A DNA stretch of 64,000 nt. Source: Solea solea (taxonomy: Eukaryota; Chordata; Actinopteri; Pleuronectiformes; Soleidae). The position numbers and the translations under genes were made by a program. The notes under the pieces are model-generated. The model was not told the origin of the DNA. It saw only the letters and a list, made by a program, of their open reading frames with translations, and searched no databases. Location of the stretch: positions 13,161,938 to 13,225,937 of the forward strand of contig NC_081154.1 in NCBI RefSeq assembly GCF_958295425.1. Reading direction: 5' to 3'. Below, in pieces: positions 47,801 to 60,779 of this stretch (position 1 is its first letter; the number at the start of each line of letters is the position of its first letter).

Positions 47801-50800
47801 AATAGTGAGGAAAAGGTTGCAACAATGGGCTACACCACAACTGATGAATCGCATACATCCTGGCTCCGCCCTCAAAATACACAACGCTCACTGACCGAAA
47901 ACTGCCTTAAGTCGAGTGGAGGGGAGAGAGCTGCAAGTGCACATCAGTAAAACTGACTAAATCATGTGTGAATCACCTGTAAGAAAACTAAACATTATCA
48001 TAATGAAAGGTGCAGGAAAGCGGGTCAACTGCAATGACAGCAAACCAATCCATTCAGTCAGAATAAAAATGATTGAGCTGCGGGAAGTTCATTATTTTCC
48101 CTTTTTTGTCCCCACACATACTTTTTTTAATTGGTGGCGATCAATGTACATTACAAGGTGCTTTAGAAATAAAATACAACCCAAAGCTTTGATAATAACT
48201 GCAGCTGTGGTCAAAATGTAGAAATTAAAGTGCAGCCAGGACGATGTGTGTGGACTTAAGGTGAAAATGTAATTGGAATTATTTGAATGTGCGTACAACA
48301 AAAAGTCTTTCTGTGGAGTCAAACTATGGAACAGTTTAAATGTGGAGTTAAAAGAATGTATACAATGAAGAACGTGTGTAAATATCTTTTCACTGGTCTA
48401 CCATGTTTCCTTCGTTGGATTTATATACCTACATTAAATACTATTATATTTAAGTTGAGTTATTTTTTTGCAGATATTTTGTAAAAAAAAATATATACAT
48501 ATACATTTTATACATATACATTACAGATATACATTTTTATAGAAAATGGGTATAGTATATAAAAAATAATAATAATAAATGGATTGGTAAGCGAGGAGCT
48601 AAAAATAAAAAAAAAGTAAATTATGTTGAGTTGTGGAAAAGGGGGTGAGAATAAATATGTTTATACTTCCTCCCACTCCTTTTCAAACATACTGTACATA
48701 TTGATCCATTTGTGTGCCAATGACTGCCTGTGGTGGATTTCCCATCTGCATTTCTTTTCTTTTGTCTGTTTTGTTTTCACATGTTAGAAATAAACAATAA
48801 ACAGCAACAACAACACTTCATTTATGAGATATCACCTGTCCACTGCCACACTTGAAGTCTTGTTTCTCCTTGTTAGGACTGTGAGCTATATATATGCACT
48901 GTTTGACACAGCATATGGAAATAAAACTATATAATCGAATAATACATGAAACAAATACTTGTATTTAATAATTCTTTAGTTGTTTCCTTTTTATGATTAT
49001 CATTTTGGAACATATAACCCACCCAAGCGTGATCCAGGACCACATTTTGTCAACACTGCAACTGGCAGCATAAAAGAACTGAAGAATGAAACACTTTACT
49101 TGACTTATGATCCGACATCCTTCATGAGTTGTCACACATGGCTGCCAAATTGCATTGTTACTGAAATATGTGCCGTAATAATCAGGAAATGTACATGACA
49201 GTTGGAAAATTATTGTACAGTGCAAAGAACCCTGAGAGCAATAGAGTGAAATAGTAAAAAAAAAAGAAGTATATTAAACATATAAATGATTTATTTCCCT
49301 AATGTCAGCACAGATTCTTTATTGGTCGATGTTGAAGATTTACAGATTGTGCTAATGCAGTGTCCATGTGAAGAGAGTAAACTGTACAGAATGTGTAGGA
49401 GTTGCACGTGTGCGTGGCTGGGTGAATAAAGAAAGACTGTGAAAGGAGAAATGTGTGTAAAGGCCAGGAGTGCTGAAGAATGATGTTTTTGTTTTTCTCC
49501 ACGGACACTCATGCGTTCTCCTCCTGCAGACATTTCATTATTTTGCATCTTTGTCACTCTTATTAAAGCCATATATCTTAAGGCCAGTGCCCATCGACGT
49601 GGTGAATAACATGCGTGTCAAAACATTGGATTATGTGTGTGAAACCTCGCTCTGTCCTGCACTCAGGAGAGCCATGTGCAAAATGAATAATTTATGCAAG
49701 TGAATTATAATAACTGCATCTCCTTCACCAAGGCTTTTGTCTGAGCGAGATTCCTGCTCACATATCAGTTGTTACAGTTGGCCTTGCATAAACTAGATAC
49801 CTCTCTGGACAGATTTGCATAGAAACACCCTGCAATGTGGTGAAATGGGTGCAATTAGGATTCATGGCGGCGCCTCCCCTTCGGATGCTCTGCTGCCATG
49901 TGAGACGGCAGCAGCTGATTGAAATGGAGGAGCATGGACTTGTTCACGTGCCTCTGTCTGACTCCAGCCTGCAGGTCCTCTCTCCCTCCATCAACCTTTT
50001 CATTGTCACCCACCACCAAAGCACAGATTATCAGTGGCTCGGGGCTGGTTAGAACTTTGCTGAGGAGCCTGAGGGAAGGAACCTCTCATGGAGCGGGTTA
50101 ACAACATAATCAAACATGGTGTGATTAGTAGTTAACGGATGCAGCGGGTCACATTGTGCAGTTGTTTGAAACAGGTGACGAGTCCTTGCTGTTGGAGTCT
50201 AGCTGCTCGGAGCGTGTGGGAGGTATTTGACGCAAACAAGGCTTCCAGCTTGCAGAAGCAGGAACAGATGGTGCTGGAAAATGAGGCACCTCTCTGAAGC
50301 ATTGAAACCCCCTCCAACGACCCTCCCCACACTTCTTTCTCTCTCTCTCTCCTCCACACACTCCGTTTTCCCCTCCTGCTCTTTCTCTTCCCTCTGTAAA
50401 TGAACCTTTTTTTTGGCCAAGATTATTTAAGTGTGCTTGACATTGCTCATACAAGTGTCATGATTTTTTTTTTTTTCCTATTTTGATCAAACAATCAAAC
50501 ACATGAAAACAAGAGGCCAAGCTGCGGCGGGGAAAGCATGTCTGACCTCTGTTCATCGCAGTAGAAACACGGAGGTGCTTTGCAGTTTTTGTTCACCTGG
50601 ATGGAGCGAGCAGATGGCAGGGTTGGATCTGGACCTCTCTGGAGGGAGAGAATGCAAAAAAGCCAAGGATTATGCGTTGCTTTTAAATGACCACAGAGAT
50701 CGCAGACTAATACAATAGGAATGCTATTTCAGGTGGAATGTAAGAGTATAGTGTGTTATGCTTACAGAAATAAATGTACAATTGCTTTGGAAAATGTAAA

Positions 50801-51190
50801 GTTTAGTGTTTGTAGCCTTTCTCATAAGCCTTTGTCAGTGTACTTAAGTGAAGGGCCCACTCTCTCTGAATTTGGTGTTTAGATGTAGAAGCTTACTACA
50901 AAAACAAAGAAGAATGTATTACGCCCACATAAACCTGATCAGAGAGTGGGAGAGAGTGGTGAAACCGTGTTTACATCCTTTCTGCTATGCAAAGACCACA
51001 TAGTTCCCCGAAGCCGTCGGAAAAGGGAGGGGAGAGCGGAGGAGCACTTTGCTCCAATCCGCAGTCTCACCACTGGAAATCACTAATTCTTACAAATTGA
51101 ACCTTAAGCAATAACAGGGGATAAAACGGGGGTTGATGGCCCTTTTTATTGCCACCATGGGCCAAATATGTTGCTTTGTAAGGACGATGA
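44880..51190. other. Gene-free segment 1
   Basis: No exon, RNA gene or recognised transposon. Simple tracts: poly-C at 45457-45469, (CA)n near 45913-45930. The part at about 46130-46500 is unusually repeat-free, of balanced composition and lacks a coding frame. Confidence 0.5.
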
Positions 51191-51199
51191 TAACGCAGC

Positions 51200-51435
51200 C
51201 AAATTAATCCATTCATCCATCCATCCCACTTGCTCTGAAGGTTGTGGGTGAGAGGCAGGGAACACGCTGAACAGGTCACCTGCCGATCAGAGGGGTGTGA
51301 ACAATGATTTACACTTAGTTTTAAATCAAGAGTCACTTAAGAGTCTTTCATTTCCCTTAAATCTGCATGTCTTTGGACGGTGAGAGGTAGCTGGAGTATC
51401 TGAAGAGAACAAACATGCAAACCTCACACATCCCT
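51200..51435 (-). repeat. tRNA-like SINE-type repeat, copy 8 (diverged)
   Basis: CCATTCATCCATCCATCCCAC (tail), GAAGGTTGTGGGTGAGAGGC, ACGCTGAACAGGTCACCTGC, CATGTCTTTGGACGGTGAGA, AACAAACATGCAAACCTCAC. Reverse orientation, well diverged. Confidence 0.65.
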
Positions 51436-52452
51436 ACTCCGTATTCAGTATGTGATGTTGGAAAAATAAAAATAGATTTAGAGTTTTCAATAGACAGTAG
51501 TGCAGGTCAAATTGCAGTGAATGTGATTTGTTTGCTCTTATAGTGATTGTTGCAAGCAGTATACACTGTTCATTCCCCAGTGCAGGAGACAGTGGTTATA
51601 CATTAACTAATGTTTCATAAACGTGTCCTACCGTGTAATCCCGTGTGGAATAGTGTGACACTCGCTGACTGCAATGGTTTTGCATTCATACCATCCAAAT
51701 AAACTGCAGCGGCAGATTAGGGAGTCAGAGGTGCATAGTAATTCACAGCTTATTGTATAATTGGTAGAATAATGATGCAATAAATGAACAAGTATTGCAT
51801 GTTCATTTAAGAAAAACAACCTAAATGAGATATGCTTATTGAAATGTTCTTCCATGACTGCCTGTGTCGCTTTATGGAAAGATTTTAAAGATTTACTGAA
51901 CCTGTTATTTTGGTTGTGCAAAACTGTGAGATGAATGTGGCTATTTTTTTTCTTTTCCTTTTTTTTTTTTTAAGGCCTGCATTGTGGTCGGCTTCACTCA
52001 GCAGATGATGGCTTGCGTTTCATTCCAGTTGTGTTTGCCTCTCCCACCAGAGCTCCTGTCTCCTGCAGCAATCTGTCTGAAAAATGCATACATAACATCC
52101 TGTGAAAATAGCTTTCTGCGGGGACTCCACTAAAAAAGCGGCGCCACATCAAATGTTCCTGTCATTCCCCGCGAGGCTGACTTGACGGCAAACATTTGCA
52201 TACGGCACAATCTGAGTGATCAGAGCAGTGTGAAAAGTGTGTGTTCATTGAGTGTGTCAATGTGTGTCAATGTTCATCTCTCCTCCTCCTCTCCACTATC
52301 ATTTACTATTTTAAGGGGGTGTGATTTTCATTTTCCATAAACAATCAGATCATTTCAGGACCAAAATTGCACCGACACATATTTGTCTTCTTAGCTTTGT
52401 CATTGTGAGCTTTCATCGAAACTAGAAATCAGTTTCTGCAAGAGAAACAGTC

Positions 52453-52690
52453 GAGGCCACACGGTTGGTGTAGTGGTTAGCACACCTTTCTGCATGGGGT
52501 TTGCATGTGTGTGTGGGTTTTTCTCCGGGTTCTCCGGCTTCCCACAGTCCAAAAACATGCAATATAATTGGACACTCTTAATTGACAATAGGTGTGAATG
52601 GCTGGCAATCACCCTATGTCAGCTGAGATTGGCACGGCACCCCCCGCGACCCTCCTGTGGAGGATGAAGCGGTAGACGATGGACGGATGG
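52453..52690 (+). repeat. tRNA-like SINE-type repeat, copy 9
   Basis: Forward orientation with both ends: GGCCACACGGTTGGTGTAGT, GGTTAGCACACC, GGGTTTGCATGTGTGTGTGG, CTCCGGCTTCCCACAGTCC, AAAAACATGCAATATAATTG, CTGAGATTGGCACGGCACC, CGACCCTCCTGTGGAGGATG, AAGCGGTAGACGATGGACGG. The B-box region is deleted. Confidence 0.8.
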
Positions 52691-53961
52691 AAAAGAAAGA
52701 GGCCTCATCAAAACAGTTGACATCGAAGACAGTGACAGAAAAACTCCCACTGCAATTTAACTAACTGCAATCCATAGGAAACATTATATCTGTGCAATCG
52801 GACCAGAAAAAAATGATTTTTTTAAAAAGATGTTTGTCAAATTGTTTCATATGTATTATATAAACATTTGTAAAGTGACAAAGTTCTTTGATTTCTTAGT
52901 GAGTGAGGCAACATTCTCACCGTATTGTCCACTGTCCAGTAATATGATGACAACTTTATATATTGTGTCACATTGTTATTCAGGTCTGTAAACATGTAAA
53001 CAAGTAACATGAGCTACATTTTGGGTGCACTGAGCCTTTAAATAATGATGGTCAGTTTATTAATGGTAAGTCTGTCTTTTCCAGTTTTCCCAGTCTGGTT
53101 TTGGAGAGCTCCCTAGCACATGGACCTGCATCTTTAGCTCAATTCAGCAGAAGCATGACAATATACACTCTAATTAAATCTTTTCCTCTAATCCTACCAA
53201 TGAAAGAAAAAAAAACAACAACAGTGTGATTTCGTATGCCATTGGCCAAAAAGACAATTAAGCCAGAGAGGAGGGTTATTTCATTACACACTCGTCTCCC
53301 TGGTGGAGCAAGAGTGTGGTAGATTCGATTCTCTGGCTGTGATTACCAAGCCCTCGGCTATGAGATAGATGACTATGAATCAATTGTGTTCAAGGGGACT
53401 CTCACTGGGGCACTGTAGTAGTTAAAGACGAGAGGGAGTCTACTGAAAAAGGCAGCCGTCCTTGGTTAAACAGGCCATCAGGTAGTCTCATCGACTACAT
53501 CTTAAATATTCATGTATGCTTAAGGGAGGAAATAAAACCAGCAGCCACTGTGCTCAAACAAACGCCCCTCTGACTCAGTATCTGCCACGGTTAAATGAGC
53601 AGTCGCCGTGACTGGATGGGAAATGTTTAGTCTTGCTCTGTGTCAGCCAATCAGGGTTTAATATGTGCCCAAGACAATACTAATCACACCAGGCTGCCGC
53701 TCATTACAGGGTTTACGTAATGTCTGTAAGAGAAGCCACAGTGCCGTGTTTCTGCCATGTTGAAGAACAGAGAACATCACACATAACATCATGTCTGTGC
53801 AAGCGAATGTGCAAAGGGGTGCATCAGTGTGCAAAGCCAGACTCCTGTCATGTGGCAGCAGGGAATACAACTTTTGTGGTGCATCATTTATACCAAAGGG
53901 TTCTCACCACCCCCCCCCAGGCCTGGTCTTTGGACTGGATATTTCCTTTTCCAAACTTTAA

Positions 53962-54424
53962 TTTATTACACATCACCAGGGAATTGACCTGTTGTTAATG
54001 CAAATAGCTAATCAGCCGCGATTCAATGCATTGAGGCATGTGGACGCAGTGAGGTTCATGTTCAAGCCGAGCATCAGAATGAGGAAGAAAGGTGATTTGA
54101 GTGACTTTGAATGTGGCATTGTTGGTGCCACACGGGATGGCTTGATTGCTTCTGAAACGGCTGACCTCGTGGGAGTTTCCCACACAGCCATCTCTAGTGT
54201 TTACAGAGAAAAGTCCGAAAAGAAAATCCACTGAGGCCGGTTCTCTTGACAAAAATGCCTCGTTGAGGACAGAGGAGAATGGCCAAACTGCTTTGAAATA
54301 ATAGAACATTAACAATAACTAAAATAAAACATACTGTGTTCAAACTAAGGTATGCAGAATACCACCTCTGAACACACAACATGTCAAACCTTGAAGCAGA
54401 TCGACTACAGCAGCAGAAGACTAC
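53962..54424 (+). mobile_element. Tc1-like transposon remnant, left part
   Basis: CAAATAGCTAATCAGCCGCG and ATTCAATGCATTGAGGCATG, then a frame at about 54085-54232 reading KKGDLSDFECGIVGATRDGL and the HTH helix ETADLVGVSHTAISSVYREK. This is the N-terminal paired-like DNA-binding domain of a Tc1/mariner transposase. The match continues with frame damage to CAGCAGCAGAAGACTACACA and stops at 54424. The catalytic DDE domain is absent. Confidence 0.8.
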
Positions 54425-54740
54425 ACAGTGTTTTCATTTTCTACCACTTTATCCTCTACATGAGGGTCACAGGCGGACCTGGAGCCAATCCCACCTGACA
54501 TAGGGTGAAAGGCAGGGTGTATATATACCCTGGAAAGGAAGCCTGTCCATTGCAGGACCAACGGAATCAAACAAGCATTCACTCTCATACTCACACATTA
54601 CAGTCGATCATAATAATGATGTTGAGCTGTGGGAGGAAGCCGGATTGTGCACATGGGGAAAACATGCAAACTCCAAACCTCGGTCGAACCAGGACCCCAA
54701 CCCGTGACCTTCTTGCTGTGAGGCAACAATGCTAGCCACA
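54425..54740 (-). repeat. tRNA-like SINE-type repeat, copy 10 (inside the Tc1 remnant)
   Basis: Reverse orientation: TTTTCATTTTCTACCACTTT, ATCCTCTACATGAGGGTCAC, CTGGAGCCAATCCCACCTGA, GAAGCCTGTCCATTGCAGG, GTGGGAGGAAGCCGGATTG, ACATGCAAACTCC, CGTGACCTTCTTGCTGTGAG. It directly abuts the end of the Tc1-like match. Confidence 0.8.
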
Positions 54741-55286
54741 GCATCATCGCGTGAATCCTGTCAATGAGTGTATATTCATTGAAAACAAGACTGCAGCAGA
54801 GTTGAAAAACAAGCTATGATCACATTTTCTCCAAATTCCAGACTTGATGTTGAGTTAAAGTATTGAGTTTTGTGTGTTTTGTACAAGGTTTAAGAAGTAT
54901 GTTTTTACTGCCCTTTATATAGAATATCTTAACATAACATTAGATTACTATCAGCTCTGTTGTAACCCCTCTGTCTCACAGGTTACTGCTGACCGGTTCT
55001 TGTGGTCAAAAAGGTTTGGAACCCCTGATACATACTGTCATGTCATGGCAACTCATGCATTTGATGTTCATCTTTTTTTTGCAACAAGGTCTTGAAAAGA
55101 ATACTGTGCTACAAATCACAGTGTAGACTTCCCTCTACGTTGTAACTCTATAGATTGAACACTCTGAATCTGTAATCTTGACAAATTCACACTGTGTCCT
55201 GGCCTTTGATGTTTTGTTTGCTTCTGTACTCCTGGAATGGATCGTATTGCCTGGAGGAGACCTGGAACTCATCTTGTCTTCCCCAT

Positions 55287-55311
55287 CATCATCATCATCA
55301 TCATCATCACC
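55287..55311. repeat. (ATC)n microsatellite
   Basis: Eight ATC units. Confidence 0.95.
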
Positions 55312-55632
55312 ACCCCTCCTCCTCGAGTGAAGTTCTTTTCTCTGACACATTCAATACCACCCAACGCTATTGACCTGATATATTGATGTGGAAGGGCCTG
55401 GCTAAGAGCTAAGAGGCATTAAGCCGCAGAGTATTGAGCAGAGCAGTTGGACAGAGGAGAGGACGGTGATAGAAAATGTATAAAATAGAACCAGCACGAT
55501 GAATCCCCTTCTGGCTTAAACAATGAAAAATACAGTACTTGAACTACTTTAGTTTCGTCAGTGTGTGAGTGTAAACAACAGGTGGCGCTGGTTCTTCAGT
55601 CATCAAATCAGTTCCTAAATCTGACATGGCAA

Positions 55633-55635
<3 letters not shown>

Positions 55636-55668
<33 letters not shown>
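55636..55668. repeat. (AGC)n microsatellite
   Basis: Eleven uninterrupted AGC units; the polyalanine and polycysteine ORFs over it are artefacts. Confidence 0.96.
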
Positions 55669-58600
55669 TGTGTTTTCATGACAAAGAATGAATGAAAACA
55701 TGGGCAAACATGGGCTGCTACACTGGCTGTAGTGAGAAAAGACATGTTTTTTCCTTTGCTCGAGCACAGAGACACTAGAAGGAGACACACACAGAAATAC
55801 AGTATGCATACACACATTACCACCAATCCCATCAGGCTCTCTCCATCCCCCAGCCCCTTGAGAAATAATGGGGGATTATGTCAAAGCAATTCAATTGTAG
55901 CATTTGAGTGGAGGTAATGAACTCCTCCTTTTATCTATTCATTTGCGTATTAAAGTATTTATTTGCAGATAGTCGTCTGCTATCTGCAGATGAAAATCAA
56001 AAACGGAGATGCACTTACAAACGGCGCGTTTTTATCGGACACTCACACTGCACACATGTTTTGTTCTCAGACAATAAAACAGCCATTACTTGTTTAGAGT
56101 TGGCCTTTACCTATTTAGGTCAGTGGTCTTCAGTCCATTTCATGTTCTGTTGCCTCTACAGTGCCTAAATTGCCCAGCAGGCAGGTGCCATTAGAGCAGT
56201 TTGTTTGCAAGGTAAGCAGCTATGAGAAGTGACAGCAGTAGAATTACTAATGCACTTTGGCTGTCATTTCTCTCTGAAAGCCCCTGCAGGGAGGGCCTGA
56301 TTAAATTGATATTCAACCTCCTGCATGTTGTGGGCCCAGGCTTCATTAGCATAGGGTTTAGATGACACAGGGAGAGGGGCTGGCATTAGCGTTGTAGAAA
56401 GCTGTTAGACACTGCGCTGTAACTAATTTTCCAATTATAATGGGTGCCTACAATGTAGTGTATTAATGATTCAAATCACACTATTAACAGAGCATGTATG
56501 TTTAAATATCAAGACAGTGTGAGTGTGTGTGTGAGAGGAGAAGATGGATTTCAGACGGCGGTGGGTCACAGAGTCAGTGTCAGAGCAAATTAAAAGGAAT
56601 CAAAACAAGAGAAAACCTTGAGCTGCCAGTGTCATGTGACATACTGGCAGTGTTGGCCGGGGTGATGTGCCGTGAATTGGTGCGGGGAGTTTTTGCGTGT
56701 AAACGTGCACCCCCAACACGCTGGAAAACTAGGTCAAGTGGCAACCGGCCATGACGTCGCTCACAGGAATATGAACCCCCGTTTTAATATTCACGATTTC
56801 GCACAATGGAAATTCAGGCACCTGTTGGACAATACCAGCCGTCAATCAAACTGGTGTCCACTCATATTTACCAAGCATTATCTTCTATTTTCCTCTAAAT
56901 TGTAACATTATTTATGTAATTTACCTCATGTTTGGGTGAGGAAGATAGGAAAAACTCATGAAAACATTTACTGACATGGGAAGTAGACTTATTTTCCCAT
57001 AAACATTCAAATGCTTTTCTTTCATAACCAGCAGAGTCGTGCCCTGGTGGCTATTCAATATATTATTTCTTTCTGATAAGCCTCAGCGGTCTTATATACA
57101 GTCTTTAATGATCACATCACTTCCAGACAATTTCGTACTTTATGCTTTGACAATGGAAGGACTCCTTTTTGGACCAAGTGGCTCGGTGTCCTCAAAGGTC
57201 AGAGCTGTCAAGTCAATTTGCCATTGTCACATTCGCTTGTCAAAGTTCACCAAAGCAGAAAGACCCCTTTCATGAATCCACTAATTCATTGTATGACATT
57301 GAAATGAGTAGATCTCGACACAAATTCACTTAAATACTGGTGTCTCATGCTGTATACTGGCACACTGTCATTGTGATACACACATATGACAGTACGTATG
57401 GTGGAACTGGACATCTACAGGTGACTTAGGTAAACAATCTTGCTTAATTTGCATAGATTAAACTGTTGTTTATGACTGATTGAGGGTTTTGTGAACTTCC
57501 AAGAGACATTACTATTTAGACATTGTTTACATTAACTACTGTATCCACTGAAGTGTTCATTGTTGTGTTACTATATTATTATTGTATTGCAATTGGTTGA
57601 TAAAATGTTTATCTGAACAAATACAATTCATATGAAAAAAAGATTCAAAATGAGACAGAGGAGAGCACTGCACGGTGCAGGATGGACAGCAGGAGCTTAA
57701 TTATTGAGGGTTAGGGTTTAAAATTACTGTTGGAATCAAAGGGCTGTCATTTACACACACAGTCATTCAGTGGAACATCCACTGCTCACTGACCCCTCTT
57801 TAACCTAAGTGGCAGTTTCACCAGTCTCACACTTGGACAAGGTGTCTATCAAGTGTGCGCTCAGAGAGGACACACGCAGTCTGACCCGTGGTGTCTTCAT
57901 GAGCGGACAAAGTGCATGTGAGACTGACATTGTTTACCGATCGCAGTGCGTTGTTTATCCACCACATCCAGCACAGATTTAAAGATTTGTAGATTTACTA
58001 AGACATAGAAGCAAAAAAGAGTACACTTTAAGGGTGATTATTTCCTATGTGATATGACGTCTTTTGATGGTAATTGACTCACATTCTATTTGTTTTATTA
58101 GATGCATTGTGTGACATGTAAATGTTTGTGTAGACAGCATCCTTCTTTACACATCCAGTTAAACCCTAAAAAACCCCCATTGCTGCACATTAATGTAATC
58201 AAACTGTGGATAAAGCTATGGTTAGCACTGAACAAATATTTAAAGTCACTGCTAAAGACATCATCACCTCTGCAAATAAATGAATTGAATTTTGCTTATA
58301 GCCTCCCCCTTTCCTCTTACCTAAATGGATATTCAATCCCCGGGGAACACCTAGTGCTTTGCAATCTGTGTCGGCTTCCTGGTGGCGCTTCCCCATCTCT
58401 GTGAGAAGCAAGCACTGACTTTGAAGTCTGTGAGGCTGATGATAAATATGCTAATGTGTCTGGAGGTGACTCGACGCAGCAGATAGCACTGTGAGGGGGA
58501 AAGTGCCACCCATCGTTTAATATATGGAGAGAAGGCAGGAGCGAGAGGCAGGGTGAATGGAGGAGGGAGCATCACGCCACTGATAAGGCATTACAAGGAT

Positions 58601-59124
58601 AAACAATGAGAGTAAAAGAGCACTTAAATTGTCACTTTGTCTGATTCAGGGCACTGATTTGTGGCTGTGTGACTGCCATATAGAGAAGAGTCAACTGTGT
58701 TTGAAATGCTTGGTCATACATGCCTCATTCAACTATGTGCATCATAAACTGCTCATACTGTCGTGCAGGAGTCAGTGACATTATCAAATGAATGGTGTTC
58801 CACAACGATTTCTGGAGGTGTATTCACTCAAGTGCACAATGTATATATGTTTTTTCTTTAACAAAGCATGAATGCATTTTACTTATCACTTATTACTAAC
58901 TTGTGATGGCTGTCATTTGTCATGATATTGTTTTTGCTGAGATGTGGAAACACAATGGCATTAATTTATTACAAAATAAATTTTAGGTCAATTACCCACC
59001 TTATTTAATGTAAAGGTGTGACCAAAAGTAAAAAAAAAAAAGAGTCTTGAATAACGTTAATAATCCTTAATTGCATCAAATGAAACAACAACAAAATGTT
59101 TGCTTTGTACATGTAGACGTATGT

Positions 59125-59470
59125 CCAGCGTGTATGAATTAGTGACATCTAATGGTGAGACTACAGATTGCAATGAACTGAGGACACTTCTACTCAACTC
59201 TGTTTTCCTACGGGAACAACAGAGGTCTGTTTATACCAGAAAAGATGTTGTTTTTTAGTTGTATAATAAACTTCCACTTAAAAACATGAACCGTATGCTC
59301 TGGTTTGTCCGTTCTGGCTGCAGTAGAAAAAATGGCAGCACCAGATAATAGCCTTCTTAAAGCAAGGTACATATCCATGGCTTATTATAAGGCTTTTATG
59401 GCTTGTATATTTTCATTTTCTACCAATATCCTCCTTAATTTGTTATACACTGGACATTAAAGGTACATTT
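59125..59470 (-). repeat. Dispersed teleost repeat, copy b (opposite orientation)
   Basis: Read on the minus strand it has TAATGTCCAGTGTATAAC, GGAGGATATTGGTAGAAAAT, TTTTTCTACTGCAGCCAGAA, CGGACAAACCAGAGC and CTCACCATTAGATGTCAC, the same order as the family at 44580-44875. Confidence 0.55.
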
Positions 59471-60366
59471 TAGGTAAGTTGAACTGCTAAAATTGGTCAA
59501 ATTGAAGCTGACATACACTGAATATTGCCATCAGACAGTGTGGTTTTAAGTCAAGAGTCAAGGTTTACCGCAGAAATGTTACGTAAATCAACATTTTCAA
59601 GTCAAAATTTGTTTATAAGAAGCCTCTGGACCTCTTTTTGTTTTATTTATCTTTTGTTGTCGTTGTTATTCTGTGTACCTCTACAGCTGTTTACTTCTCT
59701 GAATTAGACCGTCTTTGACTTGCATGCAAACCGTCTCCTTATGTCTGCAGTGCAGAGCTAAACAGATCTGCTGTCTCCGAGTCTGAATAACGATTTGATA
59801 CCCTGAAGGTGACAGCAGCAGATCTGTTGCAGGTGTCAAAGGCAAAAAAAAATAAACATGGGTTGTCAGGAAGCATCACGGCACTGAGCTCTATGAGCAA
59901 GTCACACATCTTTACCATGCAGAAAAACAGGTAAACACTCAAAATTCCCTCAACATTTCGGAATAAAATGTTTGTGGAAGATTTAATAAAAAAAACAGTT
60001 TTGTGTGTAAAACCTACTGGCTTTCATCCACACTGCAGAGAAATCCAATCCCTTTTCAGCTCGTGCGTCTCAAGGCATGCTTTGATATTGATGCCTCGAG
60101 AACAGCTTTCCACTTCAAGTGGGTGTGTGTGGACAAACTGTAGGTGTCACTGTCGACATGGATTTAAGCGCCAGTGTTGGAGTCCAGTGCACCACCCAGC
60201 CCCCTTTTTGTATGAGACGTCATAAGTCAGATGTTCAGAATGCATGGGGCATTGTCTGCCTGGATGTTCGATGGGCTGGCAGCAAAAGGTGACATCTGGT
60301 GACTAATGTGCTCAGATGTGAATGCTGCTCCCTCAGTTCTCTGGGCAGCAGCTGCTCCACACAGGC

Positions 60367-60412
60367 ATAAATGAGACAGGGGGAGAGAGAGAGAGAGAGA
60401 GAGATGCAGAGA
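60367..60412. repeat. (GA)n-rich tract
   Basis: Short GA-rich microsatellite with GGGG and ATGC interruptions. Confidence 0.85.
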
Positions 60413-60779
60413 GAGACAGCCAGGAAAAGATAGGGGGAAGAGGGGGGTGGTCACCAGGCCAAGTTGGGGGGTAGGGCTCCTGGTTTTGAGGAGCGTGTTT
60501 GTATGTGAGATGGTGTGCATGATCACCACCCCAGCCGTCTGACTCGGAAGGGGTGTGTTTTAGGGGGCTGGGCATGTCATGAGAAAATCAATGACTTTCT
60601 GTCTGATTTTCAAGGAGGTGAAACACAGCGGCCTCCCCCGCGCTCCCTGCTGTCTCTCCACGTCTGCCGCTCCACAAAGAGACCACACAGAGGAACCAGA
60701 GCTTGTTTTGATCTGCTTTGTTTCCTGCAAGTGTCTTCGAGTCACGGTGTCAATGGCAACTCCTCCAATACTGACTGTA

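Larger units (their letters stand above)
54741..60779. other. Gene-free segment 2
   Basis: No exon recognised. It contains two trinucleotide arrays and a dispersed repeat at 59125-59470, listed separately. About 56200-56560 and 57000-57300 are repeat-free with homeodomain-type ATTA/TAAT cores; they are candidates for conserved non-coding sequence only. Confidence 0.5.

Noticed and set aside
54085..54232. Possible host helix-turn-helix gene
   Set aside because: The HTH is the Tc1-like transposase N-terminus and is flanked by diagnostic non-coding Tc1 sequence; it is followed by stops.
55608..55832. Polyalanine/polycysteine ORFs over the AGC repeat
   Set aside because: Microsatellite translation without conserved flanks; no evidence for an exon.
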